Notes under the pieces: generated by a model
The model's input: the letters and a program-made list of their open reading frames with translations, nothing else
What the model was told of the DNA's origin: nothing
Databases searched by the model: none
In this document: in pieces, positions 1 through 10,167 of the stretch
How the letters are laid out: every line of letters begins with the position of its first letter
How positions within the stretch are numbered: position 1 is the stretch's first letter
Assembly: GCF_032854445.1 (NCBI RefSeq)
Contig: NC_088307.1
Coordinates: 3,720,001-3,784,000 of the forward strand
Origin: Liolophura sinensis
Taxonomy: Eukaryota > Mollusca > Polyplacophora > Chitonida > Chitonidae
Direction of reading: 5' to 3'
Length of the DNA stretch: 64,000 nucleotides
Position numbers and translations under genes: made by a program

Positions 1-271
1 TGTTCTATTTGGTGTTTGGTGTTTCTCCAGGGTCTGCTGCATTTTCCTGAATTCTTTGCTTGGTTTTCTTCCCTGTTCTGCTTGGCATTCCTCAAGGTTC
101 TACTGAGTTTTCCTCCAGGCTCTGCTTGCTTTCCCTCCAGTGGTCGTGTATATTTTGTACCTGGTGAGGTGCCACATACATGTTCATGTATTTGATAAAA
201 TAAATTTTCATTTCAGAACAGATTTTTGATAAAATGTATCTAAATGGGTCATTCTTTATTTTTTCTTTCAG

Positions 272-3200
272 TTTGACCTTTATGACACCAACAGCATGTG
301 CACTTTTCCCTCAGCGCTGGTAGGTCGAGTGATGAAGATTTATTCACTGTAATTCCTCAACTATTTCGCATGTTTGCAATGTGTTTGTTCAGGCATATTC
401 TGAGACTGGCCAGTCATTTCAATGCAGTTTTGTCTCTAAAATCGGATTAAAATGTGCATAAATTGCACTAAATTTTCTTAGGCGAATAGGTTGAGGAATT
501 TGAGTACTTTATATAATATCACGGATAAACTATACTCACATGGCCATGTAGTGACCAGATGGACATTTGTTGACCAGACAGTCATGCATTGACAGTATTG
601 ACATAAACTGACTGTAGATAGATGTAGATAGATTACAGGAATGTGTTCTTTTATCCAGATGGAATTAACCAGATGGTCATCTGTTTACATTAGACAGATC
701 TACATTGACCACATGTACTTCTGTTGACTCGATGGACATGTATTGATAAGGTAGACAAAATTAACTAGATTGATGTGTTTTATTAGACAGATGTGTATGG
801 ATTATCAGATAGATATCTGTTGACCACATGGACATGCATGAACCAGATGGATGTGTTTCATGATACGGTTATGTATTGAACGAATGGATTTGTATGGACC
901 AGTTTGACATGATTAGACAGGCCTGTTTTATTATTTGACCATGTATTGACCCGATGGACTTGTATTGACCAGATGGACTTGTATTGACCAGCTGGACCTG
1001 TATTGACCGCATGGAGTTGTATTGACCAGCAGGACTTGTATCGACCACATGGACTTGTATTGACCAGCTGGACTTGTATTGACAAGCTGGATTGGCATTG
1101 ACCACATGGACTTGTATTGACCAGCTGGACTTGTATTGACCAGATGGACATGTATTGACCATCTGGACTTGTATTGACCAGATGGACATGTATTGAACTG
1201 ATGGACTTGTATTGAACAGATGGAGGTGTATTGACCAGACGGACCTGTATTGACCACATGGAGTTGTATTGACCAGCAGGACTTGTATTGACAAGCTGGA
1301 CTTGTATTGACCACATGGACTTGTATTGAACAGATGGACGTGTATTGACAAGATGGAATGTATAGACCAGCTGGACTTGTACTGACCAGATGGACTTGTA
1401 TTGACCAGATGGACATGTATTGACCAGATGGATTTGTATTGACCAGCAGGACTTGTATTGACCAGATGGACATGTATTGACCACATAGGAAATCAGAACA
1501 TTATTTCCTATTATCATGCAGTAATTCTGACTTCATATCAACTACATGTAGTTAATTATGAATAATTATGAAATTATGAAGAAATTAACATCACAGTGAA
1601 CACAACTGTACTGCATCAACAGCAAACCAAACTTCGTTTCAAGTTCATCGCGCTTGCCACTGTCCAGAAAAAATAAAAAAGTTTAGGTTGAAACCAAGAC
1701 GATTACACCGATAGTAGAGCATTTGAAAATTTATAATAATATTAATAGAAATTGGTGGTAATGTAGAAAGTACATGTACGATGGTAACATGACAAACTGA
1801 TCTGAGCGCTAGGATGTATATTGAGCAGATGGATATGTGCTGACAGACCAACATCTCTTGCCAGGATGGCCAGAGATCAGTTGAACACATAGGCCTATAT
1901 ATTGACAGAATGACGTGCTGACAGACCAACATCTCTTGCCAGGATGGCCAGAGATCAGTTAAACACATGGGCCTATATATTGACAGACTGACGTGGTCAC
2001 AGACCAACATCTCTTGCCAGGATGGCCAGAGATCAGTTGAACATGTAGGCCTATATATTGACAGACTGACATGTGCTGACAGATCAACATCTCTTGCCAG
2101 GATGGCCAGAGATCAGTTGAACACATAGGCCTATATATTGACAGACTGACATGCCCTGACAGACCAACATCTCTTGCCAGGATGGCCAGAGATCAGTTGA
2201 ACACATAGGCCTATATATTGACAGACTGACATGTGCTGACAGACCAACATCTCTTGCCAGGATGGCCAGAGATCAGTTGAACACATAGGCCTATATATTG
2301 ACAGACTGACATGCCCTGACAGACCAACATCTCTTGCCAGGATTGCCAGAGATCAGTTGAACACATTGGCCTATATATTGACAGACTGGCATGTGCTGAC
2401 AGACCAACATCTCTTGCCAGGATGGCCAGAGATCAGTTGAACACATAGGCCTATATATTGACAGACTGACATGCCCTGACAGACCAACATCTCTTGTCAG
2501 GATGGCCAGAGATCAGTTAAACACATAGGCCTATATATTGACAGACTGACATGCCCTGACAGACCAACATCTCTTGCCAGGATGGCCAGAGATCAGTTGA
2601 ACACATAGGCCTATATATTGACAGACTGACATGCCCTGACAGACCAACATCTCTTGTCAGGATGGCCAGAGATCAGTTGAACACATTGGCCTATATATTG
2701 ACAGACTGACATGCCCTGACAGACCAACATCTCTTGCCAGGATGGCCAGAGATCAGTTGAACACATTGGCCTATATATTGACAGACTGACATGTGCTGAC
2801 AGACCAACATCTCTTGCCAGGGTGGCCAGAGATCAGTTGAACACATAGGCCTATATATTGACAGAATGACGTGCTGACAGACCAACATCTCTTGCCAGGA
2901 TGGCCAGAGATCTCTTGAACACATAGGTCTATATATTGACAGACTGGCATGTGCTGACAGACCAATATCTCTTGCCAGGATGGCCAGAGATCACTTGAAC
3001 ACGTAGGCCTATATATTGACAGACATGACAGGCATGTGCTGACAGACCAACATCTCTTGCCAGGATGGCCAGAGATCACTTGAACACATAGGCCTATATA
3101 TTGACAGACTGGCATGCTGACAGACCAACATCTCTTGCCAGGATGGCCAGAGATCATTTGAACACGTAGGCCTATTTATTGACAGACTGATAAGATATAC

Positions 3201-3646
3201 ATGAATTGATCAGCTGAACTGTTATTGACCACATGTTCAGTTTTTGCTCATGGGCTGTCATGAGTCAGTTTCAAACGTGTTTTGTGTTTGAAACATAGTT
3301 AATACAAGTAAAAAGAAATGAATGAAGTTAAGGAGCAATTTAAGTGATATCATTAAGGCTTGAATATCTGTAACTTAAATGTTTATTTAATTCCTAACAT
3401 TTTGACTAATTCGTGGAAAGTCAAATTATTGAAGTCAAATGCATTTAGATTTTCAATTAAATTTGAAAATTTAATTGACTACAATCAGTTAACAGGAATT
3501 CACATTTTATCCATAATTCTCATTTGTTTTTCAGCTCTATCACCACAGATAAACTCAGCATTTTGGACGGAAACAAACTCAGTGCAATCAGAAGCAAATA
3601 CGGACCAAATACTCCAAAGATATTATACTTTAACAAGGGTCTATGA
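272..3646 (+). CDS. SFXN: Sideroflexin, C-terminal two exons (5' part outside window)
   Basis: Coding exons are 272-319 and 3535-3646 (TGA stop); positions 1-271 are intron. Exon 1 here follows TTTCTTTCAG and ends at a GTAGGT donor; the last exon follows TTTGTTTTTCAG. Read in phase 1, then 2, they join in frame and give the sideroflexin tail: an ALFPQ motif after a hydrophobic stretch, a charged segment, and the terminal YFNKGL. Sideroflexins are multi-pass inner-mitochondrial-membrane carriers; family members import serine for one-carbon metabolism. The ALFPQ-R-C spacing and the KYG before the tail look closer to SFXN2 than SFXN1/3, but 52 residues cannot settle the paralogue. The intron between them (320-3534) is mostly tandem repeat. 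An AATAAA lies 12 bases after the stop. The identification rests on remembered family sequence and on matching splice phase. Confidence 0.85.
347..501. repeat. Inverted-repeat element, family M, internally deleted copy
   Basis: It starts with CTGTAATTCCTCAAC and ends with GGTTGAGGAATT, so the ends are inverted repeats. The interior has the GCATGTTTGCAA, TTCAGGCATATTCTGA and GCATAAATTGCACTAAA blocks seen in longer copies at 21.9, 37.5 and 52.2 kb. At about 155 bp it lacks the middle part of the roughly 220-bp copies. It is probably a non-autonomous DNA transposon (MITE). Confidence 0.6.
530..1480. repeat. 19-bp minisatellite in the sideroflexin intron
   Basis: The unit is about TGTATTGACCAGATGGACT, 19 bp. 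It is diverged up to about 920 and regular from about 940 to 1480 (near 29 copies). Variation is mainly at the dinucleotide after CCAG or CCAC. The unit has no stop on the minus strand and 19 is not a multiple of 3, so all three minus frames stay open. Those long reading frames are an artefact of the repeat and not genes. Confidence 0.9.
1812..3192. repeat. 80-bp tandem repeat array (about 17 copies)
   Basis: Each unit of about 80 bp contains CTGACAGACCAACATCTCTT, GCCAGGATGGCCAGAGATCA and GGCCTATATATTGACAGACT in order. Copies from about 2040 to 2860 are nearly identical. Those at both edges carry small deletions and substitutions, the usual edge divergence of a satellite. The TATTGACAG part resembles the 19-bp unit of the neighbouring array, so the longer unit may have grown from it. 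It lies wholly inside the last sideroflexin intron. Confidence 0.92.
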
Positions 3647-3657
3647 TTTCCAAGCAA

Positions 3658-3663
3658 AATAAA
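3658..3663 (+). terminator. Candidate polyadenylation signal of the sideroflexin gene
   Basis: An exact AATAAA lies 12 bases after the TGA stop. That would give a very short 3' UTR, so a later signal may be the one used. Confidence 0.35.
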
Positions 3664-3870
3664 AGTCAAAGTATTAGCAGAAATCAAACTCTCATCAAAC
3701 CAGTACATAAACTTTTTATTAATTAATGTTTTAAAATTACATGTACATGTATAACTATATTTATATCATGGTTTAATTTGCATATTCCATTGCATGGGTT
3801 TTGAAGTGATTTATTTTAAAATGTTGTCATTTTAAACAAAACAAATAATTTAAAAAATAAATCTCAGGTA

Positions 3871-4000
3871 ATAATTAAGTGAGAGAGAAATATAGGTAAT
3901 TAGATTAAGTGAGAGAGGAATATAGGTAATTAGATTAAGTGAGAGAGGAATATAGGTAATTAGATTAAGTGAGAGAGGAATATAGGTAATTAGATTAAGT
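3871..4000. repeat. 30-bp tandem repeat, about 4.3 copies
   Basis: The unit is TTAAGTGAGAGAGGAATATA plus GGTAATTAGA, repeated with almost no change. The first copy has AGAAAT in place of AGGAAT. Confidence 0.92.
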
Positions 4001-4041
4001 GCATGATTTTATAAAACAGAGTTGTAAATTATTGAATGTAT

Positions 4042-4117
4042 GGTTACTACCTCTAAATGTGGTTACTACCTCTAAATGTGGTTACTACCTCTAAATGTGG
4101 TTACTGCCTCTAAATGT
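4042..4117. repeat. 19-bp tandem repeat, 4 copies
   Basis: Four head-to-tail copies of GGTTACTACCTCTAAATGT; the last has TACTGCC in place of TACTACC. The sequence is unrelated to the 19-bp array at 0.9 kb. Confidence 0.92.
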
Positions 4118-4139
4118 ATGAATACTAGCATACATGCAA

Positions 4140-4350
4140 TAATACAACCTAGTGGTTAGCCTCTCACCAATACGATTGCTGTGAGGTGAAGTCCTGCTCA
4201 TGCTGACTTTCTCTGCACTCATACCAGCAACATGCGGGTGGTCATGGACTTTCCACTGGCTCTGTCCAGCACCAGAGTGCTGGCCGCCATAGTATAAGTG
4301 AAATATTCCTGAATACAGCATAAAACTTCAATCAAATAAATAAATACTGT
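4140..4350 (+). mobile_element. tRNA-derived SINE, family A, 5'-truncated copy
   Basis: In the sense direction it has GTGGTTAGCCTCTCACC (end of the A-box region), GTGAGGTGAAGTCC (B-box-like), the GTCATGGACTTTCC core, the GCCGCCATAGTATAAGTGAA block, and a tail of CAATCAAATAAATAAATA. Order and spacing match the full copies at 54.6 and 58.5 kb. Confidence 0.8.
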
Positions 4351-5639
4351 TAAATGTACATGTAATAATAATTTTAAAACTTTACTTTAAATCATTTATG
4401 TACGTCCTGTAACTTATTCCTGGAGAAATATTCCTGGAGAAAACTTCAAAGTAGATATAAATTTGTAAAAACAACACGATGGATACAGATTTCTGTTACA
4501 ATCTAAGCTGTTGGAGGAATCAGAGGCTACTTCTTCTGAATTGGAATCATGTGTACATGTTATATCATTGTCAAACGGAAAGTTACATCATTTGAATCAT
4601 TACCTGAGATCAAGATTTTTTTTCCTTTTTTTAAATTTTTTTTCTTCTACATGTCACAGTTGGTATTTATGCATGGATATAAAAATCTTGTAGCAGAGTA
4701 TGTGATTGATGAATATTTAAAATGAAATGAAATCCAGTTGAATTTAAAAATTCCTCATACCAGCAATAAGCAACCATTTGTGTGATGATCACAATATAGA
4801 GAAAGGGTACATCATACGGTGTGTGAATTCTAATGTACATATGATTGGTACAGATGTTTGATACATAGCCCCCCTTCAGTATTGCCTTGTGTAAATCCTA
4901 CTTTAATTAAGCATTAAAAAGATTTAAAAGGTCTGTTTTAGGACATTGTGTACATACATTGTATATAGACAGTTTATATCAAAATAAAGTACGTGAATTT
5001 GTTGAACTGCAAATAGGTAATTTCAGAATGTGGACATCTGGTTGTAATCCAGTACTATGTTACATGTAGGAAATGTGTATTTTAATTCAGGATGCAGTGT
5101 ATAATCTGATTACTGAAGCCTACAGCACCTCTCCATGTGATATCAGTGTCTCTTATCTCACATCAAGACATTGACTTGCTTTAATGAAACTTCATGATGT
5201 GAGTTCAATACCAGCTTAGGACAGAATTGTTTTTAGATTTACTTGGCTCCAGTATCCCTATTCTTTAAATTCACTAAACAGTTAACTGCACTCATATTGC
5301 TGTTAAGGTGGGTGGTCTTACCTGTAGTTGGTTGGGGTCATTGTTTGGACAGACAAACCAGTGTAACACCGTTCTAGTGGCACCCAAATGTAATATGGTC
5401 ATACCAATTATCACTTATTGCATATATTGTCAGGGAGAGTTGTATTTTGACATCAATCCCATGTTCAGTGAATATTAAAACATCTTAGAATTTGCCTCTA
5501 ATATACCAAGGCGATATAAGTTAAGGCAAGCTAAAATATGATGCGAGGTTCGTCATACAGACAACTGAAAACTATGTGTAAAATACTTTCATTTTATTTT
5601 TTCAGATTTTTTTTGAAAGGCAATCAAATATTTATTACC

Positions 5640-5878
5640 ATGGTGGGCTTTATGAGCCATACTGTCGGTATCTAGGAACTCTAATGTCACATCACCTTTT
5701 TTTTTTCCTGATCTTCACCAGAAGGAAGGAATTTTTGGAAAACATTGTTTTAGTAATCTTTCACTCATGGGTGAAAGGAGTTATTTTAGCTTTCAGTGTC
5801 GTGAATAGAGTTGGATAAACTTCATGTGACGTACAAGCTCCTAGCCTCTGATAGTATGGTCCATAAAGCCCACCTCAG
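5640..5878. mobile_element. Short inverted-repeat element (MITE-like)
   Basis: The left end reads GGTGGGCTTTATGAGCCATA and the right end, on the other strand, reads GGTGGGCTTTATGGACCATA. The similarity runs for about 45 bp inward on both sides and ends in GTCAC. The element is about 240 bp with no coding capacity. A half copy of the left end sits near 52050-52096. I could not define a target duplication with certainty. Confidence 0.65.
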
Positions 5879-6374
5879 AATTCAAGTGTTTGAATGCCTT
5901 CAACTCTTTAGATAAAAATCAAAAAAAATAAATAAATAAATGAAAGTATATTTAAGCATAGTATTATGTGGCCTATTTATTGATGCTTACTTCGATGTTT
6001 AGAGGTTTTTTCCTGTAAACTTTGTTGTAAGTCATCAGGCTTCTGCACATGTGCATGCCTCATTCTGTCTGTGATTTGTGTGCTGTCTGATTGTGTTTTC
6101 TGTTGTCAATAAACAAAATCAAACTGCTGATTACATCAAAAGTCTGGGCTGCTTAAATTCAGTTTCAACTCTTTAATTTTGTTTCAGGTTTTATCTTTAA
6201 GACCCTTGTAATGTCCAGTATAGTTTTTTGTTATATGTCCAACTTAAACATGTATTGCAAGTTAATGAGTAACTATACTGTTAGCAGGAAATCTGGTTAG
6301 CAGGAGTCATATTTTTACCTGTAAAGACTGTTGAATTTTTCCTCTTGACACTCCTACCAAACACAAGGGGCACT

Positions 6375-6465
6375 TGTGGTACTGGTTGGAGAGGTGTCAA
6401 CATACTGTGACTGGTGTCTTCAGCTTGATGTTCCAGTGAGGCAGCACTATAAACTCAAACTGACT
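6375..6465 (+). mobile_element. Fragment of SINE family C
   Basis: Contains CTGGTTGGAGAGGTGTCA, ACTGGTGTCTTCAGC and GTGAGGCAGCACTATAAA. The first two match, in reverse complement, blocks of the three copies near 24 kb. Confidence 0.5.
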
Positions 6466-6799
6466 AAGAACACATAAGTGTCAGGTACATGAATGAAATT
6501 AGTCTGAAATGTTAACACACATCCCAAACAAACAAATACCGGATGACAATTTTAACTGGATATCTTTAAGGAAGAGGAAACTCCGTAAATCACTAAAGTT
6601 TTATCGCTGACTGATTGGTTAAGTTGCGCAAAGATTGACTTCATGCCCACATTTTTGCTTATTTATTTACTTAACTTAGCTCTGAGATCACTTGGCCATG
6701 TTCCCAGCTAAATTAGCTTCCACATTAACCTGAAAGCGAAGTTGGGAAGAATGAAACAGATCTCAGATCTACATGTACATCTGACTGTTCCGTAACACC

Positions 6800-7110
6800 A
6801 TACTCAAGAATTTTTCACTTAGACGATGTTGGTCAGTTTTATAGGTGGAGGAAACTACCGGCCCAATGGAAAACCACCAACATTAGACAAGTCATACAAA
6901 CTTTCCCACATTTAACCTACAGATACGCCTACCATATTGGTGGAACGCAAGTTGTCTTCAACAAATGTTAGATATGCAAGCAGCCAGATGAGTGTCCAAT
7001 TGCTTATTATCACCAAGGCCTCGCAAACAGTAAGAGCAGTTGAATCTACAAATTCCCTGTCCATTACTCGTCTTTAACCCACGCCTCATGTGTTCCACAG
7101 ATCTTATCCT
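6800..7110 (-). mobile_element. tRNA-derived SINE, family B, diverged copy
   Basis: Begins with CTCAAGAATTTTTCACTTAG and GGTGGAGGAAACTACC, then CATATTGGTGGAACGCAAGT. It ends with a CACGCCTCATGTG block that also occurs in the head region of the 38.7-kb copy. The tail-proximal block is shared with family A, while the head differs. Confidence 0.55.
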
Positions 7111-7379
7111 CCCACCTCCCTGTCACTGAAATTTTCTACAAACTGACTGAATGAGCATTTTAACCGACTTATAATATATGGCTAACATAAATATCTCTTG
7201 CTAAATAGAATGAGCATTTCCTCATAATTAGATCAAAGTTTTAATTGCTTCTGAGGAAGCACATATGCCCTTTACACATGAGTTCCAAGGTTCAAATCCA
7301 GCTCATACTGATTTAGTCAGAGCTTTACGTCCAGGACACACAATAGCCATAAAATTTGATTTTTGAAAGGCGTTTTCAT

Positions 7380-7545
7380 GTTTGCTTAGAACATGAGAGG
7401 ATACAGTACTGTAAAAGTTTTAGTTTCAAAACAGAAAACAATATTTTTTGACGCTTATTTGCTTCTGAAAATGCACTTTTGAAGGCGAAATTTTTAGGTC
7501 ATTCAGAGTATTTCTAGTACCTGAAGTTGGATAGTGGTTTCTAGT
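7380..7545. repeat. Dispersed repeat, copy 1 (copy 2 at about 20930-21125)
   Basis: TTATTTGCTTCTGAAAATGC and GAATTTTTAGGTCATT-like blocks followed by a GCAACTGG-like end recur near 21040-21120 in the same order with roughly 70-75% identity by eye. No coding capacity or clear termini were seen. Confidence 0.45.
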
Positions 7546-8030
7546 AAGTTTCCCCCACCCAGAAAACTGATCACTTAGGGGAAAAGTTGTACGGTATTTG
7601 ATAAATAAATTCAACCGAATTAAAAAATTTAAGGTACTTTAATAGACATCTTAAAAGTGTGCATCTTTGTTTTTGTGTCCTCTTTAACATCAAACTTTGA
7701 CTTGTTTCACAAGTACAAAAAGTTGTCCTTGTAAAAGGCCTAGTCACAAGGCTGATTAGAACTTGTTGCATTCCTTCATATTTCTTTAATACCACCAATT
7801 TTCCCCTTTTTCTGCCACAACAACTTGCTCGCCATATTGATAGAATACATTTGTGGTTTTCAGTGAATGTAACTCTGAGCAAATAGTCCTCTTAGCTCAG
7901 TTGACTACTTACCTTAACCGAGGTTCATTAATGAAAAGCGAGAGCAAGGAGAATTTACAGAATGTGTCCGAGACCAGGGTTGAACCAAAACTCCTGTCCC
8001 TCTCATGGTAAGGATCTGAGCACCTGGCTC

Positions 8031-8266
8031 CGGGATCACGAAGCGATCTTTGACTTGCGTTCTAATTCCCATCCACTTTAGAATTGTTATTCCTTAAGTA
8101 ACAAGGTCCAAATATTGCTTGAAAACGTATATTCTGAGTTACATGTAGTTACCGATATTGTAAAACAAATGTCAGTTAAAATACCGGTCCCAGTAACGGA
8201 AAGTAGCATAAGAAGTTGAATGATTAAAACTTTGACTTAAGTCTGAGATCGCCTCGTGATCCCTGA
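8031..8266. mobile_element. Short inverted-repeat element (MITE-like)
   Basis: The left end has GGGATCACGAAGCGATCTTT and the right end, on the other strand, GGGATCACGAGGCGATCTCA. Both then continue with a GACTT-rich block. The length is about 235 bp and there is no reading frame of note. The palindromic layout suggests a non-autonomous DNA transposon. Confidence 0.6.
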
Positions 8267-10073
8267 GAGTGAAACACTGAGCTACAGGCCTACATCCTGC
8301 TTCCAGAATCGCCTAGAGGAAACCTTTAAACTTCCCGAGCACATACGAGAAAGCACAGAATGACACAATGACTGAGAAGTTTGTGTGCAGAACATGCGCA
8401 ATGTTACATGCTGTTTATTCTACACAGCACTGGGGAGCTGTACATTCACAACAACAACTACAACACCTACAGTTTTGTACACATAAAGCGAGTTGTGATC
8501 CAATTTTATACAACAGTTAATTCACATTATGACATTATCATCATCATCATCATATATAATACAGAATATCGTCATATACATCACTGAATACCAGATTGTC
8601 TGCCAAAACCATGCATTGTAGCCTGTCACAATTAAGGAAAGCCGTCAAAAATGTCTATACATTTCACAGTACGTGATTATCTATAGCGTAGTACTTATTT
8701 CCCCGATATTTTCCTCGATAGCTTATTGCTGGAGGAAACCAAGGTTTAACTAGGGAAACCTAGTCTAACTAGGGTAACACACTGCAATGAACGGGACCTA
8801 ACATTTTGGTCAATATACCACTGATACTTCAAACTGTAAACTCAATTTCATGTCCCCTTCCTTGTAGCGTACATCATATACAAAATTTGCCGAAAGGCCT
8901 GGACCATGCATGCCACACAATACAATATTATGGCATTTTTATCCCTTGTAGTAGCTTGTTTGCTACCTGATTGGTCAGTCACAGTTCCATCATCACTCGT
9001 ATCTCGTGTCCTACCCATCCGATATGGCAGCAAAACCCTGTTTCCACACACCCGATACAGTAGTTCCTATGGGAGCACACGAAAAGTGACGTGTTGACTG
9101 CTATCAATTTCCACACTCACCATGTGAATACTTCGAATCCCCCCAAAAACCACACATAATAACTATTATTATTGTACACCATCCACGTTTGCCTCTCTTT
9201 TTAATGTTGTGGCTCTAAGCTCGCAAGTTGGTTCCCGCTTTGATGCCACGCAAACACAGAAGTCGTTCACATTGGCTCATATCCATCCAATAACCTATAA
9301 ATATCATATATGCATGTTATATGGTTTTAACTGAAAGATAATTACCAGCCTATATACTAACACAGTTTTGGGCCTTTGCTAACCAGTTTCAGGGTAATTA
9401 CAGCCAATTTGTAGTACCAGTGCTTTATGTCTTCTAGCTGGTGAATTCTGGTGTAAGAATATTAAAACTTGACAGCTGTATGTCACAAGCATGAGATAAT
9501 GTCAGCATTCCATATGACATAACAACTTTCTGCCCATTTGGAATCAATGTTTACTTTGATCAAAATCATGTCAACTGTCCTTGTACACTGTGACCATGGG
9601 AAGATTGTCAAACAATGTTGGATAAGAGGGGAAAATCTTCATACAATGCAGGCTCTACACTGGTACATGTAATTATCTATTTAGTTGTTATATAATGCTA
9701 AGCTCAAGAGCATTTCACTTGTATTCCAGCCCTCAGGATTATGGGTGAAGGAAACTAGAGAGTTTGGAATAAATGCTCATAAAAATCAAATAAGCAAACT
9801 GCTCATAAAAGGTTTTTAAAAATGTGCTTTTTTACTATGTCTACATTTTGTTCTTCATTTGTGAACTTGTACCAGTCTAATCTTTGGGGAATCAATTTTG
9901 ATTGGTAGAAGTATTTACATACATAGCATTCCTGGTACAAGTCAACCTCAGCATATACTGACATGTATGATGCCCTATTATGTCCTGGACCCTACGAATT
10001 TCAGGTCTGAACTGCCTCTCTACAGGCTTACGAAGGGCACCAAGTGGCCAAATGTCATTTTAACTCTGACTAC

Positions 10074-10167
10074 ACTTGCAAAGACTGACTCTAAGTAATG
10101 TATCTCTTTTCACATTCTACACTTGCAAAGACTGACTCTAAGTAATGTATCTCTTTTCACATTCTAC
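10074..10167. repeat. 47-bp perfect tandem duplication
   Basis: Two adjacent copies of a 47-base unit that starts ACTTGCAAAGACTGACTCTA and ends TCACATTCTAC. No differences were seen, so the duplication is recent. Confidence 0.92.

Noticed and set aside
858-1517. Overlapping minus-strand reading frames of 219, 205 and 180 codons
   Set aside because: They are produced by a stop-free 19-bp repeat in all three frames; no splice context or family similarity.
2691-3157. Reading frames with a repeated GHPGKRCWSV motif
   Set aside because: Translation of the 80-bp tandem repeat; many interrupted copies and no start context.
3360-3662. Plus-strand 100-codon reading frame overlapping the last sideroflexin exon
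   Set aside because: Wrong frame; the sideroflexin tail is read in the frame dictated by the phase of the 272-319 exon.
7886-8010. tRNA-like head (TAGCTCAGTTGA, then GGGTTGAACC) as a separate SINE
   Set aside because: The spacing between the boxes is too long and no tail was found; possible, but not supported well enough.
8848-9097. Overlapping opposite-strand reading frames of 67 and 63 codons
   Set aside because: Short, mutually antisense, no flanking splice logic and no recognisable family.
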